Positions 14,244 through 15,829 of a stretch of DNA of 15,829 bases are shown one piece after another; within the stretch, counting starts at the first letter, position 1, and each line of letters starts with the position of its first letter. The stretch spans positions 1 through 15,829 of the forward strand of contig JBILVO010000094.1 of NCBI GenBank assembly GCA_044370415.1. Reading direction: 5' to 3'. The notes beneath the pieces were generated by a model. The model did no database searches. It saw nothing but the letters and a program-made list of their open reading frames with translations, and was not told where the DNA came from. The translations under genes and the position numbers were made by a program. Origin of the DNA: CAMCQY01 sp044370415. Lineage in GTDB: Bacteria > Planctomycetota > Planctomycetia > Pirellulales > UBA1268.

Positions 14244-15662
14244 TCACGCGAGGATCTCCTTGACGACGGTGCCATACACGTCGGTGAGCCGAAAGTCGCG
14301 GCCCGCGTGCCGCCAGGTGAGCTTCGTGTGCTCGACGCCGAGCTGGTGGAGGATCGTGGCGTGCAGGTCGTGCAGGTGCACGCGGCCCGCCACGCCCTGG
14401 TAGCCGAAGTCGTCGGTCTCGCCGTAGGTGAAGCCCGGCCGCACGCCGCCCCCCGCCATCCAGCTGCAGAAGCTCTCTGGCTGGTGCTCGCGGCCGTGCT
14501 TGTCGATCGGTGCTGTGCCGGAGAGATCCTGGCTCCAGGGGGTGCGGCCGAACTCGCCCGACCAGATCACCAGCGTGTCGTCGAGCAGGCCGCGGGCCTT
14601 CAGATCCTTCACGAGCGCGGCCACCGGCCGATCGGTTTCGCGGCAGCTCTTGGGCAGGTTCTCGCGGATGTTGCCGTGGTGGTCCCAGCCGCCCATCGAC
14701 ACCTGCACGAACCGCACGCCCGCCTCCGAGAGCCGCCGTGCGAGCAGGCACGCGCGGGCATTCTTGTCGGCGTCCTTGTCACCCACGCCATAGAGGTCGA
14801 GCGTGGCCTGCGTCTCGCGGGAGAGATCGACGAACTCGGGCGCCTGCGTCTGCATCCGGAACGCCAGCTCCATCGACTCGATCATCCCCTGCATCGATGC
14901 GTCGGCCTGCTGCTGGTCGAGCAGCCGCCGGTTCATCCGTTGCACGAAGTCGAGCCGCGCCCGCTGCACCGCCGGCCGGCCGGCCGGATCGCGGAGGTTG
15001 TCGATCGGCGACTGGCCGGGGTTGGTCGGCACGACCAGCTTCGTGCCCTGGTGCCTGGCCGGCAGGAAGGCCGAGCCGTAGGTCCGCACGTCGGCGTCGG
15101 GATGGATCGTCACGAAGCCGGGCAGGTCGTGGTTTTCCGTGCCGAGACCGTAGTCGATCCAGGCGCCCATCGACGGCCGCACCTCCGTCTGGGTGCCGGT
15201 GTGGAACTGCAGCGTGGCCGGCGCGTGCTGGTTGTTGTCGGCGTGCACGGCCTTGAGCAGGCAGAGGTCGTCGGCGATCTCGGCCAGGTGCGGCATGTGA
15301 TCGGAGATCATCATGCCTGACTGGCCACGCGGACGAACGGGCGCTATGGGAGCGAGCGCGAGGAACTTGTCGGTACCGACCGTCTCGAGCGTCGGATCGA
15401 CGGGTGGGGCGATCGGCTCACCGTGTTTGCGGCGCAATAGCTCCTTCGGGTCGAAGAGGTCGGGCTGCGAGGGGCCGCCCGCCATGAACAGGAAAATCAC
15501 CCGCTTCGCCCGCGCCGCCGCTCCCGCGATCCGCGCCACCTCGGGCGACGCCGCCGCCCGCGCCACATCCGCCATCAGCAGGTCGGCCAGTGCCAGGCCG
15601 CCGAAGCCGCAGCAGGTCTGCCGGAGCCACTGGCGGCGCGGGAGCGAGGTGGCGTATCGCAT
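14244..15662 (-). CDS. DUF1501 protein with Tat-like leader (upstream copy)
   Basis: 472 residues from ATG 15662, chosen for GGAGG five bases upstream and the Tat-like leader PRRQWLRQTCCGFGGLALAD at 8-27. Core motifs: VIFLFMAGGPSQPDLFDPKE, GQSGMMISDHMPHLAEIADD, SMGAWIDYGLGTENHDLPGF, VRFVQVSMGGWDHHGNIREN, TLVIWSGEFGRTPWSQD, GREHQPESFCSWMAGGG, HDLHATILHQLG and the same HAGRDFRLTDVYGTVVKEIL ending as the copy at 7504-8925. Between them the two copies differ clearly, so this is a paralogue rather than a recent duplicate. The gene before it is a DUF1553 protein, the usual partner. Function in the periplasm is unknown; the fold is phosphatase/sulfatase-like. A CC pair in the leader is unusual and could permit lipidation. 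Confidence 0.93.
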   Translation of the reverse strand: MRYATSLPRRQWLRQTCCGFGGLALADLLMADVARAAASPEVARIAGAAARAKRVIFLFMAGGPSQPDLFDPKELLRRKHGEPIAPPVDPTLETVGTDKFLALAPIAPVRPRGQSGMMISDHMPHLAEIADDLCLLKAVHADNNQHAPATLQFHTGTQTEVRPSMGAWIDYGLGTENHDLPGFVTIHPDADVRTYGSAFLPARHQGTKLVVPTNPGQSPIDNLRDPAGRPAVQRARLDFVQRMNRRLLDQQQADASMQGMIESMELAFRMQTQAPEFVDLSRETQATLDLYGVGDKDADKNARACLLARRLSEAGVRFVQVSMGGWDHHGNIRENLPKSCRETDRPVAALVKDLKARGLLDDTLVIWSGEFGRTPWSQDLSGTAPIDKHGREHQPESFCSWMAGGGVRPGFTYGETDDFGYQGVAGRVHLHDLHATILHQLGVEHTKLTWRHAGRDFRLTDVYGTVVKEILA

Positions 15663-15667
15663 GGGAT

Positions 15668-15672
15668 CCTCC
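15668..15672 (-). promoter_or_regulatory. Shine-Dalgarno GGAGG for the upstream DUF1501 gene
   Basis: The minus strand reads GGAGG five bases before ATG 15662. This is the strongest ribosome-binding site in the window and excludes the longer in-frame extension to 15779, which would run through the previous gene's 3' end. Confidence 0.75.
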
Positions 15673-15721
15673 GAAAATCTGGAATTCTGGAACGCTGGAA
15701 CGTTGGTTCGAAACGGGCCGA

Positions 15722-15829
15722 TCACATCTCGTGCAGGAATTCGTTCGACTCGAAGAGCGACAGGCACAGTTCGACCCACGCGTCGTGCTCCGCCTGCTTC
15801 GACTCCGCGAGCAAAGGTGACAGTCCTTC
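15722..15829 (-). CDS. C-terminal end of a DUF1553 (PSD1) protein, 5' part beyond the window
   Basis: The minus-strand frame entering at 15829 encodes 35 residues, EGLSPLLAESKQAEHDAWVE then LCLSLFESNEFLHEM, ending at TGA 15722-15724. The WVELCLSLFESNEFL pattern is the signature tail of DUF1549/DUF1553 proteins (compare LLMTNEFMFVD in the copy at 8972-12412). A DUF1501 gene begins 60 bases downstream, the typical pairing. Only the tail is visible, so the presence of PSCyt1 or haem motifs cannot be stated. Confidence 0.82.
   Translation of the reverse strand, partial: EGLSPLLAESKQAEHDAWVELCLSLFESNEFLHEM

Noticed and set aside
13761..15320. Plus-strand open frame over the sigma factor and upstream DUF1501 gene
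   Set aside because: Shadow of two well-supported minus-strand genes, and it crosses the intergenic spacer without any start signal.
1..15829. CRISPR array, insertion sequence, prophage, tRNA or rRNA
   Set aside because: No regularly spaced direct repeats, transposase or integrase motifs, terminal repeats, or tRNA/rRNA-like stretches were seen on either strand.

Overview
The window looks like a high-GC chromosome segment of a planctomycete (Planctomycetota, probably a Pirellulales-type lineage; the order is inference). The main evidence is two planctomycete-typical pairs: a DUF1549/DUF1553 protein with a PSCyt1-like CxxCH domain, and DUF1501 proteins with twin-arginine leaders. They are accompanied by an ECF sigma/anti-sigma pair and secreted sialidase-fold and glycosidase proteins. 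Every gene I can support lies on the minus strand, so the window is read from high to low coordinates.

Layout in transcription order: (1) The last 35 codons of a DUF1553-type protein (15829-15722) are followed by a DUF1501 protein (15662-14244). (2) A 207-bp spacer follows, with a strong imperfect hairpin and probably a promoter. (3) Next come an ECF sigma factor (14036-13476), a one-TM anti-sigma-like protein (13479-12409) and a 1146-residue PSCyt1-DUF1549-DUF1553 protein (12412-8972). These three are joined by two ATGA start/stop overlaps. (4) A second DUF1501 protein (8925-7504) follows. (5) Then comes a carbohydrate block: a remnant of a sialidase gene (7397-7056), a GH28 polygalacturonase-like enzyme (6970-5312), a 48-codon ORF (5309-5163), a Tat-exported sialidase-fold protein (5081-3786), a 32-codon signal-peptide-only ORF (3765-3667), a Tat-exported ThuA-like protein (3662-2676), a GH43-like protein with a C-terminal discoidin-like domain (2546-1020), and a sialidase-family protein truncated by the window edge (1023-1).

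Working model: the ECF/anti-sigma pair regulates export of a PSCyt/DUF1501 module plus enzymes that attack an acidic, possibly pectin-like, polysaccharide. The GH28 active-site residues and the GH43-like fold support pectin or arabinan side-chain work, but substrate is inference. No transporter, SusC/D pair or sulfatase is in the window.

The most unusual feature is the organisation of the carbohydrate block. Its gaps are filled with short signal-peptide ORFs and one internally deleted sialidase. Several of these sit 2-4 nt from neighbouring stops or starts, suggesting repeated replacement of gene bodies behind retained leaders and possibly continuous translational coupling. No RNA gene, insertion sequence, CRISPR array or prophage gene was recognised, and no gene-free stretch exceeds about 210 bases.
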